From NCBI GenBank assembly GCA_036674765.1, contig JARVKI010000092.1, positions 62,001-126,000 of the forward strand: a DNA stretch of 64,000 bases, written 5' to 3'. The position numbers and the translations under genes were made by a program. This DNA is from Seiridium cupressi. Lineage: Eukaryota > Ascomycota > Sordariomycetes > Amphisphaeriales > Sporocadaceae. This document shows positions 46,648-58,886 of the stretch, piece after piece. The notes beneath the pieces are model-generated. The model did not search any database. It was given only the letters and a program-made list of their open reading frames with translations, and was not told the DNA's origin. Within the stretch, counting starts at the first letter, position 1, and the number at the start of each line of letters is the position of its first letter.

Positions 46648-47973
46648 CAGTAATATACGGCAACGACTGGACCAACATACATACATACCCATTGCATCTC
46701 GCAACACATCGAAATGCGAGGCCGGCGCATACTCATATTCAGTATCCAGTGAGATTCTGAAGCAGGTCGACATCATAATACCATTTTCATTGGCGGTCCG
46801 CGAAACATGCATCTTCTCGATTGCTTTCAGTTCCTTTTTCTTTCCACATACCCGAGGCAGCCGGCCATCCAGGATTTCCTTTCACGTTGGGCATAATTTT
46901 TCAAGTGTTGGCCATACACAAACATACTTGGATTATGCGCCCACTAGGAGGACATACATAGACAGGATCGTAGGAGAGCCCTTCCGGCCGGACATAATGT
47001 TACTTTTGGTGATATACATACGATCACGAGCATAGAGGTTGGCATCAGGTTGGCAGGCAGATTAGGAATTTGCCAGAGATCCCGAGTGAGGGTCAATAAT
47101 CAGATGGCGCGAGAGGAGACGAAAGCCGCTTATACCCAGAGAGGTGTCTGGTTGTGCTTATGAGGACTAGAGGTGGCTACCATGGACAAGGGTGTGTAGC
47201 ATAAGGCGTGTAACTACGTTTGCCGTGGAAATAAGACGACCTAAATGCATAGGTATCAACACCACACGATGAATTTGTTGTGGCCCTTTTAGTATTCGCT
47301 CAGATATGCGGAGGCTATTCTTGTGACAGGGTGGATGTGTCGTGGATGTGCAGAGGCCAATAGAATAAGCAGGAACAGTGAAGTGGGAGAAGCTTACGAG
47401 ACAACTGGCTAGCCGCCGGGGCTCCAGCTGGACAGAGACAGAGACAGACGCCAGAAAGTTCAATCACCATGACATAGCAGTCAAGCATTTTGCCAACCTT
47501 ATCCAAGAACGGCACCCGCAAAGTGGGACACGCAGCTGAGCAGCCGCAGGGCAGTGGCGTTAAGCCTGATCCAGGCTAGCGACGTGTGCAAATGACGGCA
47601 TCAAAACGGACCTGCCAGGGACGTGGAGCATCTGGGAACTGGGGACCTGGCACTTCAGCGAGGCACCATGCATTGAATCAGGCCCCAAAACTGATGCTGC
47701 TGCTTGCATTTTTATTGTTGTTGAACTTATAAAACTTGGCCCTTGGATTCTTCACAGTACTTGGACCTGTCACCTCAAAAATCGCTACTTCAACAACCTG
47801 CCGTAGGGATCGCACCGAGTCCATCGCGAGTTACTCACACGAAAGCGGGACCAAGTTAGCATCTGCCGCAAAAGCACAAAAGACGGTGTACTTCGAACTT
47901 CAACAATTTCCCTCTCCTCAAACCTCGGACAACCACCAACTACACCCTACCAAACCCCCTCACAAACACCAGC
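46648..47973. other. Intergenic, metallopeptidase 3' flank and CHO1 promoter
   Basis: Both neighbours are on the plus strand. About 47,750-47,973 is C/A-rich and probably the CHO1 leader. No inositol/choline response element is claimed. No other feature is seen. Confidence 0.5.
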
Positions 47974-48943
47974 ATGTCGAAGCGAACAACCGCGGGCAAT
48001 GGCGCCCTCTCCAAGCAGGCTGGCGAGGTTGCAGCTGGTATGGGCTCTCGTCGCTACAGAAGTCCTGGTAGAGACGACATGGCTAATCACGTCGCTGTAC
48101 AGAACCTTCCCATGACAGACAGAAGGACCTCCTCTCCTCATCGACGGGTCACTTCTCCCTGATCAAGGCTCTGCACATGGCCGACTACATTACCGAGTTG
48201 AACGGTATGTATCCTCCCCGCTTGGGCGCTGTTCAGCTTCTTGGCCTCAACTCATGACACCTCGCTAACGCATACGCGCCTAAACAGGTTTCTGCGGTAT
48301 CATGTCCGTCTTCTCTTCTCTCCGCTACTGCCTTGGCGACCCGACCGACAAGTCGAATCTCTACCTTGCTCTGGCTTTCTTGCCTTTCGGTCTCTTCTTC
48401 GATTTCATGGACGGGCGCGTCGCGAGATGGCGCAAGAAGAGCAGCATGATGGGACAGGAGCTTGACTCGCTCGCCGACTTGGTATGGTGCCCCTCTTTTT
48501 GTCCCATGTGGCCAAGCCAGACAGGTTTGCCCACATGGCTCTAAATTTCCAATACTAACAATATCTCCCTGCAGATCTCTTTCGGCCTGGCACCTGCCGT
48601 CGCGGCCTTCTCTCTCGGCCTGCGTACGACGCTCGACCACGTCTTCCTTGCTTTCTACGTGCTATGCGGCCTTACACGCCTCGCCCGCTTCAACGTAACT
48701 GCCGCTAACATCCCACATGACGCCTCTGGCAAGGCGAGCTACTTCGAGGGAACTCCCATCCCGACTAGTCTGGGTCTTGATGCTTTGATGGCATACTGGG
48801 TGTCGCAGGGCTGGATCCTGGACCAGGTGCCATTGGGCGTGTGGCTCCAGGGCACCGCCTTCGAGTTCCATCCCATTGTGGCGCTGTTCATTGTGCATGG
48901 CACCCTGATGACCTCCAAGAGTCTGCATGTGCCCAAGCCCTAG
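47974..48943 (+). CDS. CHO1: CDP-diacylglycerol-serine O-phosphatidyltransferase (phosphatidylserine synthase)
   Basis: Makes phosphatidylserine from CDP-diacylglycerol and serine in the endoplasmic reticulum, the entry to the de novo PS-PE-PC route. Exons 47974-48037, 48103-48204, 48288-48481 and 48575-48943 give 242 residues. The joins read [29 protein letters not shown] and DSLADL/ISFGLAP. Intron 1 (65 nt) has a CTAAT branch site and must be removed; reading through it leads to a stop. The CDP-alcohol phosphotransferase signature is complete: DFMDGRVAR, then G eight residues later, then ELDSLAD, that is DxxDGxxARx8Gx3Dx3D. Several hydrophobic helices follow, and [17 protein letters not shown] is typical of PS synthases. 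Fungal type, unlike the base-exchange enzymes of animals. Confidence 0.94.
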
Positions 48944-50715
48944 ACTCGTGTATCGAGACGGGCAAACATTTAATGAAGGAAACAACAAGCCTTAATGAGA
49001 ATGTGAAAACGACGAGACGGCTGTTTATTTCGCGTTTTGTTCTTGGCAAACGTAATGTGGGCTTTCAGCAGAATAAAGAGCTATACACGTGGCAGGGCAA
49101 TGGGAAATTCGAGAAAATCGAGAAAATCGAGGGCACTGTATACACAGATGAGGCATGACGGTGGTTTCATAAACCACCACTCAGACAATGATACATGATA
49201 CCCCCTGATATACTTGTAATTTGATGAACATACGCACCGATTCAATAAGTGTGTATCGATTTCGTAATGATCTGGGATGAAGGAAGAGTGAAACCTCCGT
49301 TCTGGTGCCTCTGGAACTAACGACCTGCGGCTCGTGCTCAGACGGTTTGCAGTATCCCTCAATCCTATTGTACGGGAGAGTTGCCATCTAATTGCTGCGT
49401 ATTAGCTGAATTCGGTGGTTCAACACTAAACACATCACTAATAAGAAATCCACAAACGTCAAACCATCCCATAATTGCACTTACAGAATAATTTATATAC
49501 ATTCTTTCCACCCGCTGTATGCCAGCCAGCCACATAAGTTGGTTGTTCTTAAGAGATATCGTCCTACGACTATCAAGGTTCGATTAAGAAGATCTAGCTG
49601 GCCCGAATGGTAATTGTTGTGAGTTTTGTCCACAATAACCAGCATTCCTCGTTCCATAAATACTCGTTAGTATGTCTTTTGTAAGGCCATAGGAGGATTC
49701 CGTGGCATGGAGAAGGTAAGTCCATTGCCTAGCCGATAACAACAAGTTTCACAAGTATAATGATGCGGATGATGTTGATCAACGGAAAATACAAATATAC
49801 ATTCTTTTAATTGGGCGGTATATATGTTGATAAGCCGGAAGCTAGTATATAGCTCTACATTCAAGTATATAACAGCACATAAATATATACACATGCATAC
49901 GTTAGTCCATCAATACGCCATCATGTTATCCGATGCGAGGGATTTCCTGTATTAGCGCTTCCTTCTCCTATCGTGTCATGGCTTGAACAACAGGCATCTG
50001 CTTGCTGTATGCTCCCCCCACCTCCCGACCGGATGACGAAATACAGCCATCGTATAATTTCACCGTCTCTTCTTTTGCCATGGCAAGCGATGATCGGGTC
50101 CTTAAAGAGCCATCCTGTGAATTTCGAAGGTCATCCTTAAAGTATTATTCTTGCCTGCAGAGGTCGTCTTCAAAATTTCCCTGTTTACTGCAATGCACTA
50201 GCTCTGCTATAAGTCGGTGAGATGGAAAATTTGTATTCAATTTCAACAAGGCGAGCCATCGCGGAGAGACTTGTTTACCTCCCCAGAGCATATTCGCCTC
50301 GCATGTGCAGAACGGAAACTAAGTTGATAGGCCATATCGCTTAATATTTAGCATAGAGCCACCAGTCCTAGTAACGAATACTGCAGTGACCCTTTTTTCC
50401 GGCCTTGGTGGAAAACTTCAAAGTGAGGTGAACGAGACGGTTTTACCACATATTATCGAGATGGATTGAAGCTCTGCCAAACAACTAATGTGCTGCAAAT
50501 CCAATTCGAGATTGAAGCGTCATAAGGGTAGTTCACGACCTGGTTGCGCAACACCTCATCAAGCATGATTTATGCTGTTGACTTCTTTTGTCTACATATA
50601 TCCCTGCTTCACGGGCTATGCCTAACCATTGCTATGTTTCTGCTCAAAGATGCTTCCACCATGTCATGAAATAACCCACGACCGGGAAGATTCCAAGGTG
50701 ACCAGCAAAGGCTGA
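48944..50715. other. Convergent intergenic region, 1.8 kb
   Basis: 3' flanks of CHO1 and ThrRS. AT-rich around 49,400-49,900. A short CGAGAAAAT duplication lies near 49,107-49,125. Nothing else is recognised. Confidence 0.5.
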
Positions 50716-53700
50716 CTAAGCCTTTGCTTCCTCCGTACCCTCCTTGGCAGCTGGCTTTACGATCTCAGGGAAGGGGTTATACGAGCCCCTATCGGCCTTG
50801 AGTGCTACCAATTTCTCGACAGCCTCATCTAATGCAATGGGCTTGCCACGGTCTTGAGCGGAGGTGTCATCTCGCCATCTGACATTTACAGTCTTCTGAT
50901 TCATCTCTTCGGCTCCAAGTACTGGTGCACGTTAGTTCATACGTTATACTGAAAACTGGATGGGAATGCTTGACTCACCAAAAATGAAGTTGTACTGGCT
51001 CAACTGGCCAGTACGAATCTTCTTTTGCAGGGTATTGCCACTTAGGTCAACATCAATGAAGAGACCTGCTGCGTGGAAGGTCTTTTGCACTTCCTGGGCA
51101 TAGTCGTAGAAGCCGACACCCACGGGGACGATCAGAATCTGTCTGGGAGATAGCCAGAAGGGCCACTTGCCAGCAAAGTGCTCACAAAGGATACCAGTGA
51201 ATCGCTCGATACTGCCAGCCATGGCACGGTGAATCATGACGGGACGTGCGCATCCGGAAGAGACAGGCTTGATAACACGTTCCTTCTCCTTGGGTGCTTC
51301 GCTGCTCTCAGTAGTCGGGGCAGCGGCACCTTCCCTGGCGGCCTTGGCAGAGTCGATAACGGCTTGAGGATTCTTGACCTTGACTTTGGGGCCTGCCGCT
51401 GGCTTGTCGGACTCGTCCTTCTTCTGTGCACCGTCCTTGGTCATATATTCGAGACCAAAGTTCTGCGGTTGCACGAAATCGAGTTGAATGGTGGCGCATT
51501 GCCAGTCACGTCCTAAGCAGTCGACAATGGTGATATCGATCTTGGGTCCGTAGAAAGCACCATCGCCGGCATTCAAGGTCCAGGCGCCTCCTCCACTGGC
51601 CGTGAACTCGTCCAGGGACTCGCGAAGTTGTGATTCAGCCATATCCCAGGTGGCGATCTCACCCATGAACTTCTCCGGTCGAGTGGACAGCTTGAGCTTG
51701 AAGGTCATGCCTAGCAGACCGTACATTTCATGCAAGAAATCAAACAGGCTGTGCATCTCGCCCTTGATCTGGTCCTCACGGCAGAAAATATGAGCTAAAA
51801 GCTTGTTAGTACAATGATCCTAGAGACCAGTGAGAAGAGGACTTGCCGTCATCCTGCTGGAACCTGCGAACGCGGGTGAGTCCGGACAAGGCACCGGACG
51901 CCTCATTTCTGTGAAGGACGCCAAAGTCGGCAACTCGCCATGGCAATTCACGATGCGATCGCTCTCTGTGGCCGAACAACAGGCAGTGCCCGGGGCAGTT
52001 CATTCTACATCAAACAGGGTTAGTATTGCAATTAATAATAAGCTTTGAGAGTTCTGAAACCCAGGAGTGTTCAGCGCTCATGGTGTGAATTCAACTCCAA
52101 AAGGATATAATGATGTAAAAGGGATCCTAATTGGCACTCACGGCTTCAATGCAAATGTAACGTCTTTCTCTTCCGAGTTGAGAAGGAACATGTCATCTTT
52201 GTAGTAGTTCCCTGATTAAGAAAAACACGTTAACTTTTTGCTTTCCTCGTACACAATGTATGACTTGCTGTGTAGAAGTTGTGCGACGCTCTAAGTGCAT
52301 ATTTTAAAAAGAAACAATCTGTAGGAAGGCAAGTCTGGTAGGATGAGAGGTCTTACAGTGGCCTGAGGTCTTCCATAGCTCGGAGTTGAACATGTTGGGA
52401 GTAATGACCTCCTCATAACCTCTCTTCCAATATTGTTGACGAATATATTCCAAGAGGGTATTGTAGATTCCTAGGTACTGTTAGCCCCATTTTCACAGCG
52501 GCGGACAAGCTAATATCGGTTTCAGATTTGATACATGGCCTTTTACTTCAAAAGAAGACACCATATCTGCATCTTCTCCAATACCATAGGGTACTCTGAC
52601 TTACTGGTTCCGTGAGGTAGCCACATGGCGGATCCAGGACTAAAGGTGAATGCTTGCGTTAGTCAAGCCATTACCTAGAACAACATATTAAACCATCAAC
52701 ATACCTGAGCTCAGAAAAGAAAAATAGTTCCTGATCTTTACCAATCTTTCGGTGGTCTCGCTGGGCCGCCTCTTCCATGAATTTCTTATGCGCGGCCATC
52801 ATCTTCTTGTCGGGGAAGGAGATACCATAGATTCTCTGCAAAGAGTCGTTCTGGTTGTCACCCAAGAAATACGAGGCCGAGTTCTTCTCGACTGTATAGC
52901 ATATTGGTCAGTGCGAACGGACTCGAATGACATAATACATGATGAAGATCTCCTACTTTGGAAGGTTTCAATTCTCGAGGTGTCAGGGACGTGAGGGCCT
53001 CTGCAGAGATCGATGAGAGGGCCGTTGCGGTACACCGTGGTGGAGGTACCATCCGGGATCTTGTCCTTGATGATGTGCTGCTTGTACTTGTTGTAGTTGA
53101 ACATCTCAAGAAGCTCTTCCTTGGTCATGGTGAGGCGCTCAAACTTCTGCTTCTCCTTGACAATAGAGGTCACGATTTGCTCGATAGGCTTCCAATCAGT
53201 GTTCTGAACAGCGGCACCGTCGGGTAAAGCCATCTCGTAATCTACATGAAAGCCTTCAGTTAGTCACGGGGCAATGATTGCGAGGGACCGCATCTTCGAT
53301 GGACTGAAGTAGAGGAAGCAGATGAAGATAAAGCTTACAAAATCCTCGTTCTATCTACAACACTAGGGGTCAGCGAGGTCCTTCTTCGAGTATGGTTGGT
53401 GAGTTCAAAGGAGTTGAGACTCATGTTTTCAGAACAGAAACGCCTGACTAGGAGGTTTTCGTTCCTGAAGCCGCTTATACAGAGAGCTGTAAACCAGAAT
53501 CTACTTACTGGAGGTCCTATGCAGAGACTGCAACCAAACCGTCTTTCAGAGGCTTCACCCAGAATATGTGCCGAGGAATGCCAAAAGACCATCTTTCCTT
53601 GGTCGTCCTCGAAGTCGAGGAGCTCAAGCTTGCAGCTTCGCTCCAGTGGTCTCTCGAGATCCCATAGTTGCTCCTTGTCGCCGTCTATTCTCGCAACGAC

Positions 53701-54054
53701 AGTGCGCTTGTACAGACTGTTGCTAATTCCCTTTGCGATGTCTCCAGGGGTGGTCTCGTACGAGGTGCCGGCCTTGATGCTGCCATCGGGCATGGTAATG
53801 GTGATTGGCTCGCGGGGCTTCTTGGCAAGTTCCTCATCCTGTCTCTTCTTGATCTTGTCGAACAGGTCGAGTCGGTGCTTCAGGAAATCGGGCTCGGGAG
53901 ACATCAGGAGAGGGCCCGACGACTCTTCGGCGCCGCCCTTGGCCTTCTTATCGGCCTTCTTGTCCTTCTTGGGGCCGGACGCCTTCTTGTCGGCAACTGC
54001 GAGGTTCTTGACGCCCTCGGTGGCGTTTTCGACTGCCTTCTTCGCTGCATCCAT
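50716..54054 (-). CDS. THS1: Threonyl-tRNA synthetase, cytoplasmic
   Basis: Charges tRNA-Thr; class II aminoacyl-tRNA synthetase. Ten exons: 54054-53509, 53354-53339, 53241-52957, 52891-52705, 52639-52605, 52470-52357, 52211-52142, 52004-51847, 51794-50979, 50921-50716, giving 810 residues in one consistent frame. Domains in order: Lys/Ala-rich head (1-80), TGS (about 82-150; [13 protein letters not shown]), editing domain with HSSAH (159-163) and [21 protein letters not shown], class II catalytic core with likely zinc ligands Cys421 (MNCPGH), His472 and His659 ([11 protein letters not shown]), and anticodon-binding domain ([16 protein letters not shown], then [18 protein letters not shown]). 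Exon 2 is only 16 nt. The intron at 51846-51795 starts with GC (GCAAGT). A disordered insertion of about 60 residues (about 591-653) interrupts the core before zinc ligand His659. No mitochondrial presequence is evident. Confidence 0.93.
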
Positions 54055-54646
54055 GCTGGGCTGTCGCTGCTGTGGCAGTTGTCGAGAAGTGGTGCTGGAT
54101 ATTCTTTGGTGGGGTTAATTCATGGATTTGATCCCAATTGAACAGCAGACAACGTTGCGGGGCTCAACGGTATACTCTAAGTACGAGTATATGAGTCACA
54201 AACCAATCGACTCAGTCCACAAAATTGGTCTGTGTATAGGTAGTTTGGACAGAAGCTGGTCCCATGTGACAGAAATGTATCACCAAAGTCTCCCCTAGCA
54301 ATCGACTGTGGCTGTTTGATTGCAGTGTGACTCGACTCCCACCCACTGAACGATTAAAATAGACGGCGTAGTTATTGACTCCGCGGTTCGCCAGGGTCCA
54401 AGCGTCCCAGATAAGTTGTTTATCGCCCTGAGAGTGCCCCTCTTAAGTGGAGATCTGCCGTCCTTCTGCTGCTGGCTCGGCTGTCGGAGAAAAGATCTTC
54501 AAGCTCTAGCAAAAAAATTCCCCAGTGCACGCAGAGAAAGTGCTAAAGCTTCAATTGGAGCCAGGAATTTCTCGACGACGAAATTCCGCGACACCACCCA
54601 CGCGAAAGAACGGCAGTCCAGCAATTGTCAAACTCCGCCTTTTACA
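54055..54646. promoter_or_regulatory. Bidirectional promoter, ThrRS / GAR1
   Basis: 592 bp between divergent start codons of two genes needed for translation capacity. The GAR1 reading frame stays open upstream to about 54,416, but the nearest family match begins at the ATG at 54,647. Confidence 0.55.
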
Positions 54647-55544
54647 ATGTCGTTCAGAGGTGCGCCCAGAGGACGGGGCGGTTTCGGTGGAGGTAGAGGC
54701 GGTGGTAAGTCAATTCGTCGTGCATATTCTGTGCATGCAATTATCGTCGATGGCAAGCCATGGGCTAACACCAATATTTCATAGGCCGTGGTGGTTTCCA
54801 ACAACGTGATTTCGGTCCCCCGGCGACGACTCTCGAGATCGGATCTTTCATGCATGCGACAGAAGGAGAGATGGTTTGCGAAAGCACCAACCCCAAGATC
54901 CCACACTTCGGTGCGCATATCTTCCTGGAGAACAAGACTCAGGTTGGCCGAATTGAAGAGGTAGGCAGTCCAAACTCGGGGTTTTCCACATTCCTATGAC
55001 TAACAAAATCGAAAAGGTGCTCGGTCCTATCAACAATGTCTATTGTAAGCGGAATTCGGTGTTATTTTCTTCTATCGAGGGCCTATTCTACGAGCCAAAG
55101 CTCTGACAACTCGCCCTGCATACATCAAGGAAATCGCTGACTCCAAGTTTTATAGTCAGCATTAAGCCCTCCGAGGGCATCCAGGCCACGAGTTTCAAGC
55201 CCGGCGACAAGTTCTTCATTGGAAGCGAGAAGCTTCTGCCGCTCGAGAAGTTCCTGCCCCGACCCAAGCCTCCGCCAGGCGCTCCGAAGGTCAAGAAGCC
55301 CAAGGGTGCCGGTGGACGTGGAGGCCGAGGCGGTCCGGGTGGTTTCTCGAGAGGTGGAGGCCGTGGCGGTCGAGGCGGTCCCGGTGGCTTCTCGCGAGGA
55401 GGAAGTCGTGGTGGTAGCGGATTCGGCGGAAGAGGAGGCGGCCGTGGCGGTGGTGGTTTCAGCGGTAGCGGCGGCTTCAGCAGGGGCGGCGCAGGAGGCA
55501 GAGGACGTGGTGGCTTCAGCCGTGGAGGTCGGGGTTCGTACTAA
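54647..55544 (+). CDS. GAR1: H/ACA ribonucleoprotein subunit GAR1
   Basis: Core protein of H/ACA snoRNPs that guide pseudouridylation of rRNA in the nucleolus. Exons 54647-54704, 54785-54960, 55017-55044 (28 nt) and 55156-55544 give 216 residues. A short N-terminal Gly/Arg-rich arm precedes the GAR1 beta-barrel (about 33-125): [58 protein letters not shown] and [21 protein letters not shown] long C-terminal RGG tail follows, in which [11 protein letters not shown] occurs twice, probably a local duplication. RGG tails are methylated and bind RNA in this family. It shares its upstream region with ThrRS. Confidence 0.95.
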
Positions 55545-55999
55545 GCTCAGTCGATCAACGGCGTTGTGTGTCTCTTTTCATACAGGGATCATGTGGTCAT
55601 CAAAAAAGGCCGAGGCGTTCAGGGATACATTTGTCGCAATAGCTTTCTCTTTTGGGGTCAAAATACCAGGCAGGATTGACACGAATCTTCGATATTCTAG
55701 CTGACATGAAGATCTCATCGTTCGAGGGACTTACGCGGGGAACTACACTGCCGCCAGCTCCCACTGTGACACATACGCTTGCATGAAACAATTAAGACGA
55801 GACCGTCGTGGGTGGCAATTTACTCCAATGTTGACCATTCTATTGCGATAGTTGCAATGCCATGAGCTTTATGATGTTATGCGAGTTCCCAGAAAAATGC
55901 CCAATAAAGCCTGGCTGAGCCTGGCACCCTTATGATGGGCCCTCTAAGCCTGTTCAAAATCCATCAACTCCATGCTTACTGAAATTTCATTGTCCCCAA
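55545..55999. other. Convergent intergenic region
   Basis: 455 bp between the GAR1 and ATG9 stop codons. Only short frames occur; no feature is seen. Confidence 0.5.
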
Positions 56000-58886
56000 T
56001 CACAGGACTCCGCCGGTCCTGTTGTTCATCGCGATCTGCTGGAACTGCTGCATCATCTTAACCACCCCTGGTCCATCCTCGCTCTCCGCGACGGCACTAT
56101 TCTCACGGCTGAGGCCCCTTCTGGGAGTTCCCTCCCATGTCGACTCGCCCAGTTGCGCCACACTCTCCTCCACATCCTCGTCGGTGAATGTTGTGCCATG
56201 ACGTTGCAGAGTGCTTGTTGGGCGGCCTTCCTCCATGGACTCTTCAGTGATGCCCCCTTCTCCTAGATATGGGGCGCGCAGCTGTCGAACTCTATGATTT
56301 CCTCGTGCCGCAAGAACAGATGCTGAAGGGTGATTGTGAGGATCCAAGAGCATCGATGCCATTGGAGAAGGCTGCGGCAGTGCTGGGCCGAAGCGCGGCG
56401 TCTTCCCTTGTTGCTGTGGCTGGGGACCACGATTCCGAGGGTGATCGTTCCGACCCATTCGAGATGCTCGCATATCTGCGGCGAGTGTCGGAGAGTTGAG
56501 GCCCGGGAACGCGGGAGGCGGATTGAACGGAAATCGACCAGCAGGACCCATGGGGTGTGATCCAGGAAGGCCACTCCTCGGGTTATAAACATAATTGTCC
56601 AAGAAGCCATGCATGGAAGCTGCCATTTTGTTGTGTTTCGTAGCGTAGTAGTCTTCGCGAGCATCACTCGTGGTGCCCTGCTGGCGCGTATTTCTTGGAT
56701 CTCTCTGGAAATCGAATACAGCGAACGAGCACACGTAACCCAGTCCGTCAACGTGAATCGTGAATTCTCGGAAGAAGTCGACGATCTGGTCCGCGCATTT
56801 TGGCAGGTTGAAGAACAGGATCAAGGGAGTCACTAGGATACCCAGCACCTCTTCTAGGAAGATGACCACTCGCAGTTTGTAGAGTACATCAAATTCGGCC
56901 TTGACTTCATAGCTGTGGAGTCGCCCCTTCCACTGATCAGGTTCATAATGCGTAAAATCGATGACGTTGCGCATGGCATATTCTGGGTCGAAAACGTTCT
57001 GGTCTTCTGAAATTTGGCCCTGCGCTACTGCCCAGGTGGTTGTGCAGATGGCCAGAAAAGCGAGTGCATTGAGACCAGGGAAGATCTCAAAGTCGACAAA
57101 CATCTCAGGGTCCGAGAAGCCGACGATGGCCAGAATAGCAATAATGGCTCCTGAAATGAATCGAATAGTTCGGGCAGCAGATTCCGTCTTTAGTTTCGGA
57201 AACTGATCAACGTAATGCTTGGCGTAGGGATAGGACATGTTCAAGCGTTCCTTGAACAGATGTGGCAACTCATTGAACTCCCTGAATTTCCACTCCGCCA
57301 GTGGCGAGTATTGTCGCATACCCGCTGCGGAAGTATTGGTCTTGAATTCCTGTAAACCGTGTTAGTAGGTGCGGGATATTTCCCAAACTTCTCAACGGCA
57401 CGCTTACATTGTAGTAAGTAAAGATGAAGTCGATGAGCAGGAAAGCTGCGAAAAAAGGGGCAAGAATGAGGTTCATCGTGGCGGCAAATGCAAATCGCTT
57501 TCTTAGCTCCCGACTAAGCACACCTCGGTGATCCGATTTAAGAACGTTCGGCCGGATCTGATTGCTCTCGTCGAAGACCAAATCCAGGATACTAAACTGG
57601 AGGGTCCATAACAGCGATCGAGACATGAACTGGCGACTTCGCAGAAAGGGGATGGGGGCGGTCAAGTCAAGTATATCCTTGTTGAATAGTGCTATGATGT
57701 AATTCTCTCGGCGCATCAGTCGGTTTGCGATATCGTGGGCGTCAAGCCTCTCCTTGGCGGTACCGGCCATGTGCCGACCGAGTTGCTTAGACAAGAATCG
57801 ACGCTGGCTTGGGGTGATGTTGATGGCGGTCTTAACGTTCTGGTCCCTCAAGCCGGTGATTCTGGACACGACATCCTGCCATGAGACAGTCTGCATGTCG
57901 GCTTCGGGGATCTCTAGTAGGTAGACGTAGAAGTCTCGAAGATGTATCAGGCGTGGTATCTCGAGGGCGTACTGAATAATCTTCCACATCACGTAGAAAG
58001 TAGTACACCATAACCCGAGATTCCATATTCCCCACATGTTCTTGGTGCACTTGGGGATCATGACCTGCGATAGGCTCTTGCTCTGACGGATGGTGCCAAA
58101 GTCGATACATTGGGTGAGTAAGGTTAACAGGCTGGCCATGAAGATAACCTTGCTGCACTATATTAGCACTTTATGGATTAGCCAGACATGTTTATGAAGG
58201 ACATACACAATATGCAAGAAGTTGTCAAGCATGATACACCAGAACCCAGCACCAAGGTAGTAGTCGTACACCTCGTTGGTGAAAGCATCCAGATTAGAGA
58301 CATTAGCCCATCTGAACATGGCCTTCTCCTTTGGGTTGCTATTCAACCCCAATCGCCTCGCTGGAGTATTCGCTGGAGCCCCGCCAACGGTCGGAGCATA
58401 GCCGTCGTCGCGATGTAGCCTCTGTTGTGCTTGTGCAGTTTCCCACTGCGCCTGCGTCCGGCGGCTAGAGGGACCAGGAACCGCAGTTCGTGTGGAGGGT
58501 CGAGGACCAGACTGCGGTGAAGTCGTCTGGGCAGCCGGGATAGCTGCACCTGGCTCCACCAAGAGTGAAGCAGGCACCTCGTTGTCGCCATCATCTTCCG
58601 CTGCTAACCACCTGGTGCCCGGCTCTTGTCTGCCCCGTCGGCCTTGACCTCGGCGGCCATTTCGTTGTGGGTTGATGGCGCTGCCAACAGACACTCGACT
58701 GTCATCAATACCGAGCCCGGCAGCATTTCGTAAATCGTCATCGTGGAACTGGTGCGCTAAGTTCTCTTCATCCAGAGCAAGACCGGCCCGATTCTCGATG
58801 TCGATGTCTTGGTCGTCCTGCAGTTGCTCATAGAAGGGGCCGTCATCCTTTCCAGGAACGAAATGAGAGAACAGGTTCCCAGCCAT
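56000..58886 (-). CDS. ATG9: Autophagy-related protein 9 (lipid scramblase)
   Basis: Multi-spanning scramblase of Golgi-derived vesicles that seeds the phagophore; works with Atg2, Atg18 and the Atg1 complex. Exons 58886-58207, 58152-57408 and 57349-56000 give 924 residues. The first intron (54 nt) uses GTATGT and CAG, reading HIV/KVIFMASL; a second pair (donor two bases earlier, acceptor five bases earlier) would give HI/CSKVIFMASL. The second intron (58 nt) joins TYYN/EFKTNTSAAGMRQYSPLA. The 220-residue disordered N-terminus starts MAGNLFSHFVPG. The conserved core includes ISRITGL, SQRRFLSKQLGRHMAGTAKE, RRENYIIALFNKD, RQYSPLAEWKFREFNELPHL, and FLEEVLGILVTPLILFFNLP followed by DFFREFTIHVDGLGYVCSFA. 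The C-terminal 250 residues are disordered, Pro/Gln/Asn-rich, ending MMQQFQQIAMNNR. Membrane helices are evident throughout the middle. Confidence 0.95.

Noticed and set aside
49575..49590. GGTTCGATT considered as a tRNA B box
   Set aside because: Consensus ends wrongly (TAA rather than CC) and no cloverleaf can be drawn.
54416..54646. In-frame upstream extension of GAR1
   Set aside because: Sequence is unlike any GAR1; the family begins with a Gly/Arg-rich arm directly at the ATG at 54,647.
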